64,000 nucleotides of DNA from Myroides odoratus DSM 2801 (GCF_000243275.1 NZ_CM001437.1:338312-402311); one strand, 5' to 3'; positions 15,690-24,337 are shown, counted from the first letter of the stretch. The notes: a model not told the origin generated them from the sequence alone. Program-made: numbers and translations.

Positions 15690-17009
15690 TTATCCATTTA
15701 ACTGATTAATAAAGGTAGTTAGCTGAGCTAATTTATCAGGTTTTAGATTTTTTAAACTCTCGAGTAAGTCAGTAAAATTATCCGTTTGTTTATTTGCTTT
15801 TTCTTCAAGCTTACCTTTTAGTATCTGCATTTCGGTCTTAATAGATTCTTCCTCTGTTAGAGCGTATTCCTCAGTTTGTTTAACAGAGTGATGCCCCAAC
15901 ATTTCTTTTACCACGTGAATAGGAACACCATTACCGAGAGTTACAGTACTTCCAAAAGTTCTTCTTGCTTTATGGGTATTTAATTCGCTTATCTCACATA
16001 GAGAAGCAATCTCTTTTAAGTACTCATTCATCTTTTGATTAGAGCGAACAGGCAGTACAATATCTTTACCAATACAAGCGGGATGATCTTTATGTTTTTC
16101 CATTATCTCAATAGCTTTTGGAAGTAATGGTATAGTAATATTAGCATCTGTCTTTTGTCTGTTGATTCTAATCCACAAATTACCTTCTTCATCTTTTGTA
16201 ATATCAGTTTTCTTTAACTGAAACACATCAATATAAGCAAGACCAGTATAACATTGAAAAACAAAGACATCTCTTACAGTTGCTAATCGCTCATTAGTAA
16301 ACTCTTTGTTTTCTAAAATAGATAACTCTTCCTTGCTTAATGGCTTTTTATTGAGCTTAGTCTTTTTAGGTTTGTATTGTACAAATGGATTGGAAGCAAT
16401 AATTCCTTTAGCAACTGCTCGTAGAACAATCTTTTTGAAGTTCGAGATGTACTTTATAGCTGTGTTATTAGAACACGCTCTAACGGTCTTTAAATAATGC
16501 TCATAACCAAGTACAAACTCATAATTGAGTTCTCTAAACTCTATATCTTCTTTACCATATACATAACGAATATATTCAGCTACATGCGATCTTGCTGTAA
16601 CATACCTTTCATGTGTTCCAATAGCATACTCTTTAGGCACAAGTTTAAAGATTTCATCGTTATGCTTTTGGAATTCTTCTAAAACTTTAGCCTTACTAGT
16701 TCCTTTGCCTTGGATATAATCCATAAGCACAGAGGCAGTAATGGGCTCTTCATTACTTAAGAGCTCTAATTTGTACTTGGTAATCTTAGATATGATTGTA
16801 TCTAAGATATAGTTTAGCGTTTTAGCATCTTCTTTAGCGCCATTAGCACGACCTGCTTTTTGGTTCCATCTTTTGATATCCCATTTGTGACTAAGAGAAG
16901 TCTCTTTGCGAATACCATCTACTGTGATTCTAAGGTAAACTCCTCTTAAATCACTTTTCTCTCTATTGGGTTTAAGAAAGAAATTAATTGATAACTGTTT
17001 TTCTAACAT
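15690..17009 (-). CDS. Tyrosine recombinase / integrase (CTnDOT-type)
   Basis: 439 aa. Residues 1-90 match the Arm-DNA-binding domain of Bacteroidetes integrases (VYLRITVDGIRKETSLSHKW). Residues about 105-205 are the SAM-like core-binding domain. The catalytic domain follows: Lys in RINRQKTDANI, H-K-A-R in LNTHKARRTFGS, His in MLGHHSVKQT, and nucleophile Tyr in EEYALTEEE. The first Arg of the usual R-K-H-R-H-Y set is replaced (TGLAYIDV); known CTnDOT-type integrases also lack it. The C-terminus is a long Lys/Glu-rich helical tail. It lies 273 bases from the 3' end of tRNA-Ser, the expected arrangement for an island inserted in a tRNA gene. Confidence 0.93.
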   Translation of the reverse strand: MLEKQLSINFFLKPNREKSDLRGVYLRITVDGIRKETSLSHKWDIKRWNQKAGRANGAKEDAKTLNYILDTIISKITKYKLELLSNEEPITASVLMDYIQGKGTSKAKVLEEFQKHNDEIFKLVPKEYAIGTHERYVTARSHVAEYIRYVYGKEDIEFRELNYEFVLGYEHYLKTVRACSNNTAIKYISNFKKIVLRAVAKGIIASNPFVQYKPKKTKLNKKPLSKEELSILENKEFTNERLATVRDVFVFQCYTGLAYIDVFQLKKTDITKDEEGNLWIRINRQKTDANITIPLLPKAIEIMEKHKDHPACIGKDIVLPVRSNQKMNEYLKEIASLCEISELNTHKARRTFGSTVTLGNGVPIHVVKEMLGHHSVKQTEEYALTEEESIKTEMQILKGKLEEKANKQTDNFTDLLESLKNLKPDKLAQLTTFINQLNG

Positions 17010-17204
17010 AATTCAACTGTTTTAAATATTAATAAATGTCGAATTAAAACGTTCCAAAATCACAGTCTAAAACTCTCTGGCACCCTTTGGCGTCAGAGTT
17101 TGTTCAGTTGAAAGGTGCGCATCATTTGAATATTATTTTGTGCACCGAATCCCGAATCTTTTTAAGTGCACTTTTGAACAAAATGCGATACCCCTAAAAA
17201 AGAA

Positions 17205-17237
17205 AAAACCTATAACTCATTGTGAATCATAGGTTTT
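17205..17237 (-). terminator. Terminator downstream of tRNA-Ser
   Basis: AAAACCTAT (17205-17213) pairs with ATAGGTTTT (17229-17237), with A/T runs either side. On the minus strand it lies about 45 bases past the tRNA 3' end. The 17010-17200 stretch between integrase and tRNA holds no gene and is the probable attachment region. Confidence 0.7.
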
Positions 17238-17281
17238 GTGCTTTTTTGATGACTTTTAAAAAGTTATCTTTTATAAATCAG

Positions 17282-17366
17282 CGGAGAAAGAGGGATTCGA
17301 ACCCCCGGACCTGTTACAGTCAACAGTTTTCAAGACTGCCGCAATCGACCACTCTGCCATTTCTCC
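17282..17366 (-). tRNA. tRNA-Ser(TGA)
   Basis: On the minus strand, the acceptor GGAGAAA (17366-17360) pairs with TTTCTCC (17289-17283); discriminator G at 17282. Anticodon loop CTTGAAAAC gives anticodon TGA. A long variable arm (TGTTGACTGTAACAG) is typical of serine tRNAs, and GGTTCGAATCC is the T-loop. The CCA end is not encoded. An integrase lies on its 3' side. Confidence 0.96.
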
Positions 17367-17397
17367 AGTAGTCTGCTTTACTTCTGTATTGCGAGTG

Positions 17398-17428
17398 CAA
17401 ATATAGCGCATTTACTGACTTTGGCAAA
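17398..17428 (-). promoter_or_regulatory. Promoter of tRNA-Ser
   Basis: TTTG (17428-17425), 19-base spacer, TATATTTG (17405-17398) on the minus strand, a near-perfect Bacteroidetes -33/-7 promoter about 32 bases upstream of the mature tRNA. Confidence 0.75.
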
Positions 17429-17508
17429 CAATAACGCAAAAATTTTTACTCTTTTTATCAGGTAAAATCGTAAGTATTTTAGAACAAAACAATTACACTC
17501 CAAAAAAA

Positions 17509-17538
17509 ATAGCACCTCTTAGAATAAAGAAGTGCTAT
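17509..17538 (-). terminator. Terminator of lgt (copy 1)
   Basis: ATAGCAC (17509-17515) pairs with GTGCTAT (17532-17538), extended by TCTT/AAGA inside. A T run follows on the minus strand. Confidence 0.8.
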
Positions 17539-17560
17539 CTGATATCAATAGTGGAATATA

Positions 17561-18469
17561 CTACGCGTATACTCTCTTTTTAGCTGTTGCCCATAAGTAA
17601 ACTCCTGCAAGGATAAATGGAATACTCAACCATTGTCCTGTTGATAGTAATCCTAAAGTAGATTCAAATCCACCCTGACTCTCCTTCACGAATTCTACGA
17701 TAAAGCGAACCATCCACAACAAAACCAAGAATACACCAAAGATATACCCTCCGTATTTGCGCACGTCCGTTTTCCAGTACATAAAATACAAGATCAAGAA
17801 TACGATAACATAGCCAAATGCCTCATATAGCTGCGTTGGATGCTTCGGTAAAACCGCTGCTAAATACTCCGCAAACTGTGGGTTATTTTGAATCGCATCA
17901 TAAGCGGCATTGTGATTGTTTATTCCTGTGATTTCCATTGCTTGACGTGGACTATACGTATCGCGAATGAAACGAATTCCCATTGCATTTGTCGTTTCGT
18001 GTCCGACAATCTCTGAGTTGAAAAAGTTCCCTAAACGCACAAAGATTCCCCCTAATGTTACCGGAATAACCACACGGTCTAGAATCCACAAAATTGGTTT
18101 TTGGATGACATTCTTGCTGTAGAAGTACATCGTAAGGATAATCCCTATAGCAGCACCATGACTCGCTAACCCGCTAAATCCAACGATTTCAAATTTAGGT
18201 GAGAAGCGAACAGGTAAGATAATCTCAAGTAAATGATCTTTAAAATAATCCCAATCATAGAAAAACACGTGTCCTAAACGCGCACCAATCAAAGTTGCCA
18301 ACACGGTATAAATGAATAGTTTATCCAATTTATCTACACTCAATCCTTCGCGGTCGTATATCTTTTTCATTACGACCCAACCTAAACCAAATGCCACTAC
18401 AAACATCAAGCTGTAGTAACGCAATTGCATAAAACCTAAATCAAAACCTTCCGAAGGATTCCAAATCAT
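17561..18469 (-). CDS. lgt: Prolipoprotein diacylglyceryl transferase (copy 1)
   Basis: 302 aa, seven membrane segments. Transfers diacylglyceryl from phosphatidylglycerol to the lipobox cysteine of prolipoproteins in the inner membrane. Seen: GLASHGAAIG with the conserved His; VRLGNFFNSEIVG, the Lgt signature (R-x-G-N-F-x-N-x-E); HPTQLYEA; and RFIVEFVKES with Arg and Glu near the C-terminus. All residues known to matter in the E. coli enzyme have counterparts. The insertion around residues 150-195 (TYSPRQAMEITGINNHNAAY) is longer than in copy 2. It lies downstream of yidD with its own terminator. A second copy is at 24.3-25.2 kb. Confidence 0.95.
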   Translation of the reverse strand: MIWNPSEGFDLGFMQLRYYSLMFVVAFGLGWVVMKKIYDREGLSVDKLDKLFIYTVLATLIGARLGHVFFYDWDYFKDHLLEIILPVRFSPKFEIVGFSGLASHGAAIGIILTMYFYSKNVIQKPILWILDRVVIPVTLGGIFVRLGNFFNSEIVGHETTNAMGIRFIRDTYSPRQAMEITGINNHNAAYDAIQNNPQFAEYLAAVLPKHPTQLYEAFGYVIVFLILYFMYWKTDVRKYGGYIFGVFLVLLWMVRFIVEFVKESQGGFESTLGLLSTGQWLSIPFILAGVYLWATAKKRVYA

Positions 18470-18563
18470 ACTATTCGAATTTGTTATATTGTTATTGCGG
18501 TATTCCGCTTCAGTGAATACGTAAAAATAGAAAAATTATTTAACAATCAAGGGTAAAAAAACA

Positions 18564-18788
18564 TTAAGGTACCGGATCATACCCTTTCCCTCCCCAGGGT
18601 CCACAACTACTGATTCGCTTTATTGCTAACCATCCCCCTTTAAACAAGCCGTGTTTCTTCAATGCATCAATCGTATAATGCGAGCACGTCGGCGTGTAGC
18701 GGCATGTCGGTGGAAAAAACGGTGAAATCCCCCCTTGGTAAAAGCGCACCAATAATATAAAAGGTGCAATGAGTATCTTTCGCAACAT
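18564..18788 (-). CDS. yidD: Membrane protein insertion efficiency factor YidD
   Basis: 74 aa. Characteristic [20 protein letters not shown], then [13 protein letters not shown] and [13 protein letters not shown], with the three conserved cysteines. YidD assists YidC-mediated insertion of inner-membrane proteins. In many bacteria it sits in the rpmH-rnpA-yidC cluster; here it lies between cysS and lgt, as is common in Bacteroidetes. A terminator separates it from cysS. Confidence 0.95.
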   Translation of the reverse strand: MLRKILIAPFILLVRFYQGGISPFFPPTCRYTPTCSHYTIDALKKHGLFKGGWLAIKRISSCGPWGGKGYDPVP

Positions 18789-18806
18789 AAAATGAGATTA
18801 AGAAAA

Positions 18807-18836
18807 AAAAGCTATAGAATCACTCCTATAGCTTTT
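18807..18836 (-). terminator. Terminator of cysS
   Basis: AAAAGCTATAG (18807-18817) and CTATAGCTTTT (18826-18836) form a perfect 11-bp stem with an 8-nt loop, followed on the minus strand by a T run. Confidence 0.88.
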
Positions 18837-18842
18837 ATGAGA

Positions 18843-20327
18843 TTATAAAGAAAAGGATGTTCCTTCTTTGCCGTCTTTTAATTGAATATTTAGCTTCGCT
18901 AATTCATCTCGAATGTGATCAGACATAGCGAAATCTTTATTTGCTCTAGCTTCATTACGCATTTGAATTAACATGCTCACAACGCCTTGTAATTTATCGT
19001 TATTTGCTGCCATGATGTTGGTTGATTCTAATCCCAATACATCAAATACAAATGCGTGTAACAACGAAGTAAACAAGGCTAAGTCTTCTGCATTAATTTG
19101 CTCTTTTCCTTCTTTGATTACATTCACTAAACGCACCCCTTCAAAAAGATGAGAGATTAAAATCGGACTGTTGAAGTCGTCATTCATTGCGTCATAACAC
19201 TGTTGTCTCCATCCTTGAATATCGACCGTAGATTGAGCAGAAACAGGCAATTCACTACTGTGTTTTACCGCTTCCATCAAGCGATTGAATCCGCGTTCAG
19301 AAGCTAAGATAGCCTCATCAGAGAAATCCAATACACTTCTGTAGTGTGCTTGTAACATAAAGAAACGAACAACTGCAGGAGCAAATGCTTTACTTAAAAT
19401 AGCGTTCTCTCCAGAGAATAACTCATTCGGTAAAATATTATTTCCTGTAGATTTTGCCATTTTCTTGCCGTTTAACGTCAACATATTAGCATGCATCCAA
19501 ACATTTACGGTTACGGGTGTATTACCTGTACATGCTTCATTTTGAGCAATCTCACATTCGTGGTGAGGGAATTTTAAATCCATTCCTCCTCCGTGAATAT
19601 CAAAGTGATTCCCCAAATATTTAGTACTCATGGCGGTACACTCTAAGTGCCATCCTGGGAATCCATCTCCCCATGGAGAAGGCCAACGCATGATGTGTTG
19701 AGACTCCGCATTTTTCCAAAGCGCAAAATCCAATGGATTGCGTTTATCCGATTGACCATCTAAATCTCTTGTATTTGACAGTAAATCCTCAATCTTGCGT
19801 CCACTTAAGATACCGTAATGGTGTTCTTTGTTGTATTTCTCTACATCAAAGTAAACAGATCCATTTACTTCATAAGCAAAACCATTATCAATAATTCCTT
19901 GAATAATAGCAATTTGCTCAATGATGTGCCCTGTTGCTGTAGGTTCAATACTCGGTGGTAAGTTGTTGAATTGTTTCAGGATATTGTGGAAATTCACCGT
20001 GTATTTCTGCACGATTTCCATCGGTTCAATTTGCTCAATACGCGCGCGTTTAGCAATTTTATCCTCTCCTTCATCCGCATCGTCAACCATATGCCCCACA
20101 TCCGTAATATTACGTACATAGCGCACTTGATATCCTAAATGTTTCAAATAGCGGAATACCAAGTCAAAAGAGATAAAAGTTCTACAGTTTCCCAAATGTA
20201 CATAGTTGTAAACCGTTGGTCCACAAACATACATTCCTACTTTTCCATTGTGAATCGGTACGAAAACTTCCTTTTCTCCCGAAAGAGAGTTGTAAACTTT
20301 TAATTGTTGTTCTTGATATAATGCCAT
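18843..20327 (-). CDS. cysS: Cysteinyl-tRNA synthetase
   Basis: 494 aa. Charges tRNA-Cys. Class I motifs: HIGH-equivalent in [13 protein letters not shown] at about residue 40, and KMSKS-equivalent [11 protein letters not shown] at about residues 291-300. Zn ligands include the Cys of YVCGPTVY, the Cys of HLECTAMS and the HHECE motif. The C-terminal DALR-like helical bundle (from about 370) is complete. Length is normal. It is downstream of folE with a 24-bp gap, so co-transcription is likely. Confidence 0.98.
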   Translation of the reverse strand: MALYQEQQLKVYNSLSGEKEVFVPIHNGKVGMYVCGPTVYNYVHLGNCRTFISFDLVFRYLKHLGYQVRYVRNITDVGHMVDDADEGEDKIAKRARIEQIEPMEIVQKYTVNFHNILKQFNNLPPSIEPTATGHIIEQIAIIQGIIDNGFAYEVNGSVYFDVEKYNKEHHYGILSGRKIEDLLSNTRDLDGQSDKRNPLDFALWKNAESQHIMRWPSPWGDGFPGWHLECTAMSTKYLGNHFDIHGGGMDLKFPHHECEIAQNEACTGNTPVTVNVWMHANMLTLNGKKMAKSTGNNILPNELFSGENAILSKAFAPAVVRFFMLQAHYRSVLDFSDEAILASERGFNRLMEAVKHSSELPVSAQSTVDIQGWRQQCYDAMNDDFNSPILISHLFEGVRLVNVIKEGKEQINAEDLALFTSLLHAFVFDVLGLESTNIMAANNDKLQGVVSMLIQMRNEARANKDFAMSDHIRDELAKLNIQLKDGKEGTSFSL

Positions 20328-20351
20328 AGCTCTATTTTAATAAATTGTAAA

Positions 20352-21023
20352 TTAGAATTGAGTATCTAATTTAATATAATCTAAGAATTCTTTTCTTACG
20401 CTTTCTTCTTTAAAACGTCCACCAAATTCAGCAGTAACCGTACTACTTTCGATGTCTTTAATTCCACGAGAATTTACACATAAATGTTTTGCATCCATTA
20501 CACAAGCAACATCTTCTGTATTCAATACGCGTTTTAATTCATTTACAATTTGAATCGTCAAACGCTCTTGTACTTGCGGTCTCTTTGCATAAAAATCAAC
20601 AATACGGTTCATCTTAGATAAACCAACAACCGTACCATTTGAAATATACGCTACGTGTGCACGTCCAACGATTGGCAATAAGTGGTGCTCACAAGTAGAA
20701 TAAACCACGATGTTTTTTTCTACCAGCATTTCGTTGTACTTGTATTTATTATCAAACGTAGAAGAACTTGGTTTTTTTGCTGGATTTAATCCACCAAAAA
20801 TTTCCTTTACGAACATTTTTGCTACACGATTTGGCGTTCCTTTCAAACTGTCATCAGTTAGATCTAACCCCAGTGTATTTAAAATATTTTCAACGTCTTT
20901 TTTAATTAACTCTATCTTTTCTTCGTCTGTGCGATCAAACGCATCACTTCTTAATGGAGTCGCATCGCTAGAAGCAATGTGGTTATCTCCCATATCGTCA
21001 TGAAATTTTTCGTCTAAACTCAT
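20352..21023 (-). CDS. folE: GTP cyclohydrolase I
   Basis: 223 aa. Converts GTP to 7,8-dihydroneopterin triphosphate, the first step of folate and pterin synthesis. Seen: VVYSTCEHHLLPIVGRAHVA (Zn-binding Cys-x-x-His); IPNG-like ISNGTVVGLSKMNRIVDFYA; QERLT; and MDAKHLCVNSRG with the second Zn Cys. The N-terminal 40 residues are Asp/Glu-rich and variable, as in many bacterial FolE. A minus-strand TATATTTG box lies at 21070-21063, about 40 bases upstream of the start. The gene shares its operon with cysS. Confidence 0.98.
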   Translation of the reverse strand: MSLDEKFHDDMGDNHIASSDATPLRSDAFDRTDEEKIELIKKDVENILNTLGLDLTDDSLKGTPNRVAKMFVKEIFGGLNPAKKPSSSTFDNKYKYNEMLVEKNIVVYSTCEHHLLPIVGRAHVAYISNGTVVGLSKMNRIVDFYAKRPQVQERLTIQIVNELKRVLNTEDVACVMDAKHLCVNSRGIKDIESSTVTAEFGGRFKEESVRKEFLDYIKLDTQF

Positions 21024-21176
21024 TATCTAGATTTTAATACGGTTTTAGTTTTAAAATAAACGCAAATATAAGTAATAAAACTAACATTTTAGTAGGTAAA
21101 ATACTTTAATTAACACGTTAGTCCGCTCGTTAAATCCTTGAAAAAACAACGCATCTATGCGTATAGTAGATCAGCT

Positions 21177-21350
21177 TGAGGGGGTGAGACGATGAGGGGG
21201 TGAGATTGGTGAGGCGATGAGATTGGTGAGATGTAGAATCCCGTAGTGGCAAATGGCAATTTGCCAAGTAACATGATAAATTATAAAAAAGACGGTGAGG
21301 CGATGAGATTGGTGAGGCGGGGAGGTTTGCTCTTTGTGAGGTTTGTGCTT
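21177..21350. repeat. Low-complexity GGTGAGATTGGTGAGG tract (left arm)
   Basis: Repeats of GGTGAGGCGATGAGATT and GTGAGGTTTGTGCTTTG. The reverse complement of the same wording occurs at 21915-21993 (CTCACCAATCTCACCGCCTC, AAACCTCACAAAGCACAAAC), so the 21.29-21.99 kb segment is bounded by long imperfect inverted low-complexity repeats. No gene is credible here; frames through it are by-products of the repeats. Confidence 0.75.
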
Positions 21351-21373
21351 TGCATTTTGTGCCTGAATTTTTC

Positions 21374-21669
21374 TTTAATCGATAAAACCACACAACTTCA
21401 CAAAAAAACAAAAAAGCAACCTACTAACAGATGCGATGCTTCCTACGTCAGCATGACATACTGAGCGGATTGACGGATTGGAATAACTGGATGCAGTAAC
21501 AAATAGCGTATTTCCATTTAATCGATAGAACCTACAACTTCACAAAAAAACAAAAAAGCAACCTACTAACAGATGCGATGCTTCCTACGTCAGCATGACA
21601 TACTGAGCGGATTGACGGATTGGAATAACTGGACGCAGTAACAAATAGCGTATTTCCATTTAATCGATA
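21374..21669. repeat. Tandem 142-143-bp repeat with embedded REP-like hairpin
   Basis: Two nearly identical units start with TTTAATCGATA at 21374 and 21517; a third start is at 21659. They differ by very few bases (for example GGATGCAG versus GGACGCAG). Each unit holds a hairpin ATGCT-TCCTACGTC-AGCAT (21436-21454 and about 21578-21596), then GACATACTGAGCGG. No open frame of note. Confidence 0.92.
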
Positions 21670-21790
21670 AATCTTACGACTTCACAAAGAGCAAATAGCA
21701 AACCTCACCCTCTCATCAATCTCAACGCTTGTTTACTCTTAATAATACTCCGATTAGTTGCTCTACTGCAGGGTGTGAGCGCGGAATGCG

Positions 21791-21817
21791 ACCCTTCCTC
21801 CGTCAGGGAGACATACT
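21791..21817. repeat. Diverged third REP-like hairpin
   Basis: CCCT-TCCTCCGTC-AGGG (21792-21808) followed by AGACATACT. It matches the core of the 142-bp units (TCCT[A/C]CGTC and ACATACT) but both arms have changed together (TGCT/AGCA to CCCT/AGGG), which keeps the stem. Confidence 0.7.
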
Positions 21818-21889
21818 ATTCGTGAACACGATCGGACTGGTAATCCCTTATAAAAAAGGAATAAACCTTCTATCACAGCGAATCTTGCA

Positions 21890-21993
21890 ACTTCACAAAA
21901 AACAAAAAAGCAACCTACGACTTCACAAAAAGCAAACCTCACAAAGCACAAACCTCACCAATCTCACCGCCTCACCAATCTCACCGCCTCACC
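21890..21993. repeat. Low-complexity CTCACCAATCTCACCGCCTC tract (right arm)
   Basis: Short repeats of CACAAAAAGCAAACCTC and CTCACCAATCTCACCGC, inverted relative to 21291-21350. Similar AAACCTCACAAAGAGC wording recurs at 25448-25520. Confidence 0.75.
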
Positions 21994-22073
21994 CCAATTA
22001 TCATACAATTAACTAAAAAAAGTAAATTTTCTTAATTATTATCCGTATTTTTACATTAAAATTTTTAGTTACT

Positions 22074-22472
22074 ATGAGAAAAACATTTTTAATTGCTAGT
22101 TTGGTTATGTTTGCTTTTGTAAGCTGTCAAGAGAAAAAAGACCAAAAAGAAGGAGCTGAAGAAGTAATCGTAGAAGAAACGATGAATCAAACAGAAACAC
22201 CTGAAACAAAAGAAGTACAAAACATTGTAACGATGTATGTAGGACCTAAACAAGTAGATTGTACAGGAGTTGGACCTATGAAATGTTTACAAGTAAGAGA
22301 AACAGAAGATGGAGAATGGACGTTATTCTATTCATCAATCCAAGGTTTTGAATACGAAGAAGGGTATAACTACACGTTAGAAGTACGCAAAGAAGACGTA
22401 CCAAACCCTCCTGCTGATGCACCTTCTATTCGCTATATCTTAGTGAAAGAAATTTCTAAAACGAAAGCATAA
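22074..22472 (+). CDS. DUF4377 lipoprotein
   Basis: 132 aa. Signal peptide with lipobox FAFVSC (Cys19), an acidic Glu/Thr linker to about residue 50, then a DUF4377 domain: MYVGPKQVDCTGVGPMKCLQ, the shared pair of cysteines, GEWTLFYSSIQGFEYEEGYN and YTLEVRKEDVPNPPADAPS. DUF4377 domains often accompany HslJ/META-type domains in lipoproteins; here the domain stands alone. Exported and anchored by lipid, function unknown. A bidirectional terminator follows. Confidence 0.88.
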   Translation: MRKTFLIASLVMFAFVSCQEKKDQKEGAEEVIVEETMNQTETPETKEVQNIVTMYVGPKQVDCTGVGPMKCLQVRETEDGEWTLFYSSIQGFEYEEGYNYTLEVRKEDVPNPPADAPSIRYILVKEISKTKA

Positions 22473-22490
22473 TCAAACGATTTAATACAG

Positions 22491-22517
22491 AAAAAGAGCA
22501 CTTTAGGTGCTCTTTTT
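22491..22517. terminator. Bidirectional terminator between DUF4377 gene and GNAT gene
   Basis: AAAAAGAGCAC (22491-22501) pairs with GTGCTCTTTTT (22507-22517) around TTTAG. It serves both convergent genes. Confidence 0.9.
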
Positions 22518-22526
22518 TTATGGGTT

Positions 22527-23057
22527 CTAGTTATATTCTTTTACATACAGTTTGTGTTCCAAGAGTGGATGATCTACAGGAACCAACGGATGATTAAAAT
22601 TTTTGACATACGTCATACCACTTTTGATCATCACCTGTTCTGAAGCCTTATTTGACACCGTAGTAAAAGCATATACGCGATTCAGATTCAATTGCTTCTG
22701 CGCAAAATCAAGGCAAGCCTTAGCCCCTTCTGTCGCATAGCCTTTGTTCCAAAATTCAGGCAATAAACGCCAAAGCACTTCTACTGCTGGAGCGAAATCC
22801 ATCTCAAAAGTAAAAGTATTCAACCCAATAAAACCGATAAATTGTTGCGTTGCCTTCTCCTCTACGGCAAATGCCCCAAATCCATCCGCTTCTATGTTGC
22901 GGTTAAATTTTTGCATCATTACCTCCGATTCCTCCGGCGTTTTCTTTTCAAGAAAATAGCGCATCACTTCTGGATCACTATTCAAGCGAATAAAAGCCGC
23001 TACATCTTCTTGTTTGTATGGTCTGAGTATTAATCGTTCTGTTTCTATGTATATCAT
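22527..23057 (-). CDS. GNAT N-acetyltransferase, RimJ/RimL type
   Basis: 176 aa from ATG 23057 (IYIETERLILRPYKQEDVAA). A longer reading from 23099 would run through the terminator of the upstream gene, so it is rejected. Acetyltransferase_3 fold: ERLILRPY start, EAEVLWRLLPE-type VEVLWRLLPEFWNKGYATEG (acetyl-CoA-binding Q/R-x-x-G-x-G/A equivalent NKGYATEGA), and SNKASEQVMIKSGMTYVKNF near the end. Probably acetylates an amino group of a ribosomal or small substrate; the target is unknown. Confidence 0.9.
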   Translation of the reverse strand: MIYIETERLILRPYKQEDVAAFIRLNSDPEVMRYFLEKKTPEESEVMMQKFNRNIEADGFGAFAVEEKATQQFIGFIGLNTFTFEMDFAPAVEVLWRLLPEFWNKGYATEGAKACLDFAQKQLNLNRVYAFTTVSNKASEQVMIKSGMTYVKNFNHPLVPVDHPLLEHKLYVKEYN

Positions 23058-23080
23058 GGTCTCTTTGTTAAATAGCAAAA

Positions 23081-23104
23081 AGAGATTGGAATACTCCAAT
23101 CTCT
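23081..23104 (-). terminator. Terminator of the LLM oxidoreductase gene
   Basis: AGAGATTGG (23081-23089) and CCAATCTCT (23096-23104), 9-bp perfect stem, 6-nt loop. On the minus strand a run of T follows. It lies upstream of the GNAT start. Confidence 0.88.
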
Positions 23105-23154
23105 TCGAACCAAAAATCTATAAAAAACAAATTTAACTATTTCGTTGAATTTTC

Positions 23155-24189
23155 TTATTGTTGCAGGGCTTTTTTAACTGCTGGAGCTACTTTAGTTCCC
23201 AACAATTCGATGGATTTCATCATCGTTTGATGATCCGGTGCCCCTAAGTCCATGTGCATCAACCAACGGGTTAATCCAAACATCTCTTGGTGGTACAAAA
23301 TTTTATCAGTCACCTGATTGGCATCACCAATAAACAAAGCCCCATCTTTACTTCTACCTCCTTCATATTGCTCAAACGTATATGGTTGCCATCCTCTTGA
23401 TGCACCTATGCGGTCCATTTGTCCTTTGTATAAATCAAAGTATTCTTTCGACAATTGATTACCATCTACCCCAACTAAACCGTGGGAATGCGTTGCAATT
23501 TGCATCGCTTTAGGATCATGTCCTGCCGCCAAGTATTCTGCTTTATAATAATCAAAGAAAGGCTTGTACTGTTCTGGCATTCCTCCAATAATTGCAAAGA
23601 CCAAAGGCAAACCTAATTTAGCAGCACGCAATACCGACTCTGGCGTTCCTCCAGCTGCAATCCAAACATCCAATGGCTTTTCTGCACGCGGAAAGACTTG
23701 TTGAGCCTGTAGTGAAGCACGGTGCTTCCCTGTCCAAGTCAAGGGTTCTTCCGTAGCATTGATATTCAATAAGAGATTTAATTTCTCTGTAAATAACTCA
23801 TTATAGTCGTCTAAATTATAACCAAACAACGGAAATGACTCAATAAAACTACCACGTCCAACCGTAATTTCAGCGCGTCCTTTCGACAATAAATCAATGG
23901 TTGAAAACGATTGATACACGCGAACCGGATCATTAGAACTCAAAACAGTTACTGCACTAGTTAGCTTGATTTTTTCCGTAACACTAGCTGCCGCAGCTAA
24001 AATAATATCGGGAGTTGAAACGGCATAATCTGGACGGTGGTGCTCCCCTATTCCAAACACATCAAGTCCCACTTGATCCATGAGTTTGATTTCTTCAATT
24101 AACTCGTTTAAACGTTGTTGTGGAGCTTGATAAGTATTCGTTTGTTTATTCAAACGCAAATCTCCAAACATACTGATTCCTATTTCCAT
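23155..24189 (-). CDS. LLM-class flavin-dependent oxidoreductase
   Basis: 344 aa, luciferase-like TIM barrel. Seen: EIGISMFGDLR start, DVFGIGEHHRPDYAVSTPDI (the EHH motif), AAASVTEKIKLTSAVTVLSS, DPVRVYQSFSTIDLLSKGRA, EITVGRGSFIESFPLFGYNL and LDVWIAAGGTPESVLRAAKL. These match the bacterial luciferase-like monooxygenase family, subgroup using FMNH2 or F420-like flavins. The substrate is unknown. No flavin reductase is adjacent. It has its own terminator. Confidence 0.92.
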   Translation of the reverse strand: MEIGISMFGDLRLNKQTNTYQAPQQRLNELIEEIKLMDQVGLDVFGIGEHHRPDYAVSTPDIILAAAASVTEKIKLTSAVTVLSSNDPVRVYQSFSTIDLLSKGRAEITVGRGSFIESFPLFGYNLDDYNELFTEKLNLLLNINATEEPLTWTGKHRASLQAQQVFPRAEKPLDVWIAAGGTPESVLRAAKLGLPLVFAIIGGMPEQYKPFFDYYKAEYLAAGHDPKAMQIATHSHGLVGVDGNQLSKEYFDLYKGQMDRIGASRGWQPYTFEQYEGGRSKDGALFIGDANQVTDKILYHQEMFGLTRWLMHMDLGAPDHQTMMKSIELLGTKVAPAVKKALQQ

Positions 24190-24274
24190 AACTTCTTGTT
24201 TTTTAGTACACTATAAAATTACGACATCTAAACCAATAAAATGCTTAACCTACATTAAGTTCACTCCTAAAAAA

Positions 24275-24304
24275 AAACCTTCTACCGCAGTGGTTAGAAG
24301 GTTT
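24275..24304 (-). terminator. Terminator of lgt copy 2
   Basis: AAACCTTCTA (24275-24284) pairs with TAGAAGGTTT (24295-24304) over a 10-nt loop. Confidence 0.85.
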
Positions 24305-24337
24305 GATTATATTATATTATTCGATTGTACCGTTTAT

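Noticed and set aside
17010..17281. Second copy of the tRNA-Ser end (att repeat) inside the window
   Set aside because: I could not find one; the other island edge may lie outside.
21130..22016. Open reading frames in the repeat island (several of 60-95 codons)
   Set aside because: They follow the low-complexity and 142-bp repeats, have no plausible starts or family resemblance, and overlap each other on both strands.
23058..23099. Longer start for the RimJ/RimL-type GNAT
   Set aside because: The added codons run through the terminator of the upstream LLM gene, and ERLILRP near the start is the normal family N-terminus.
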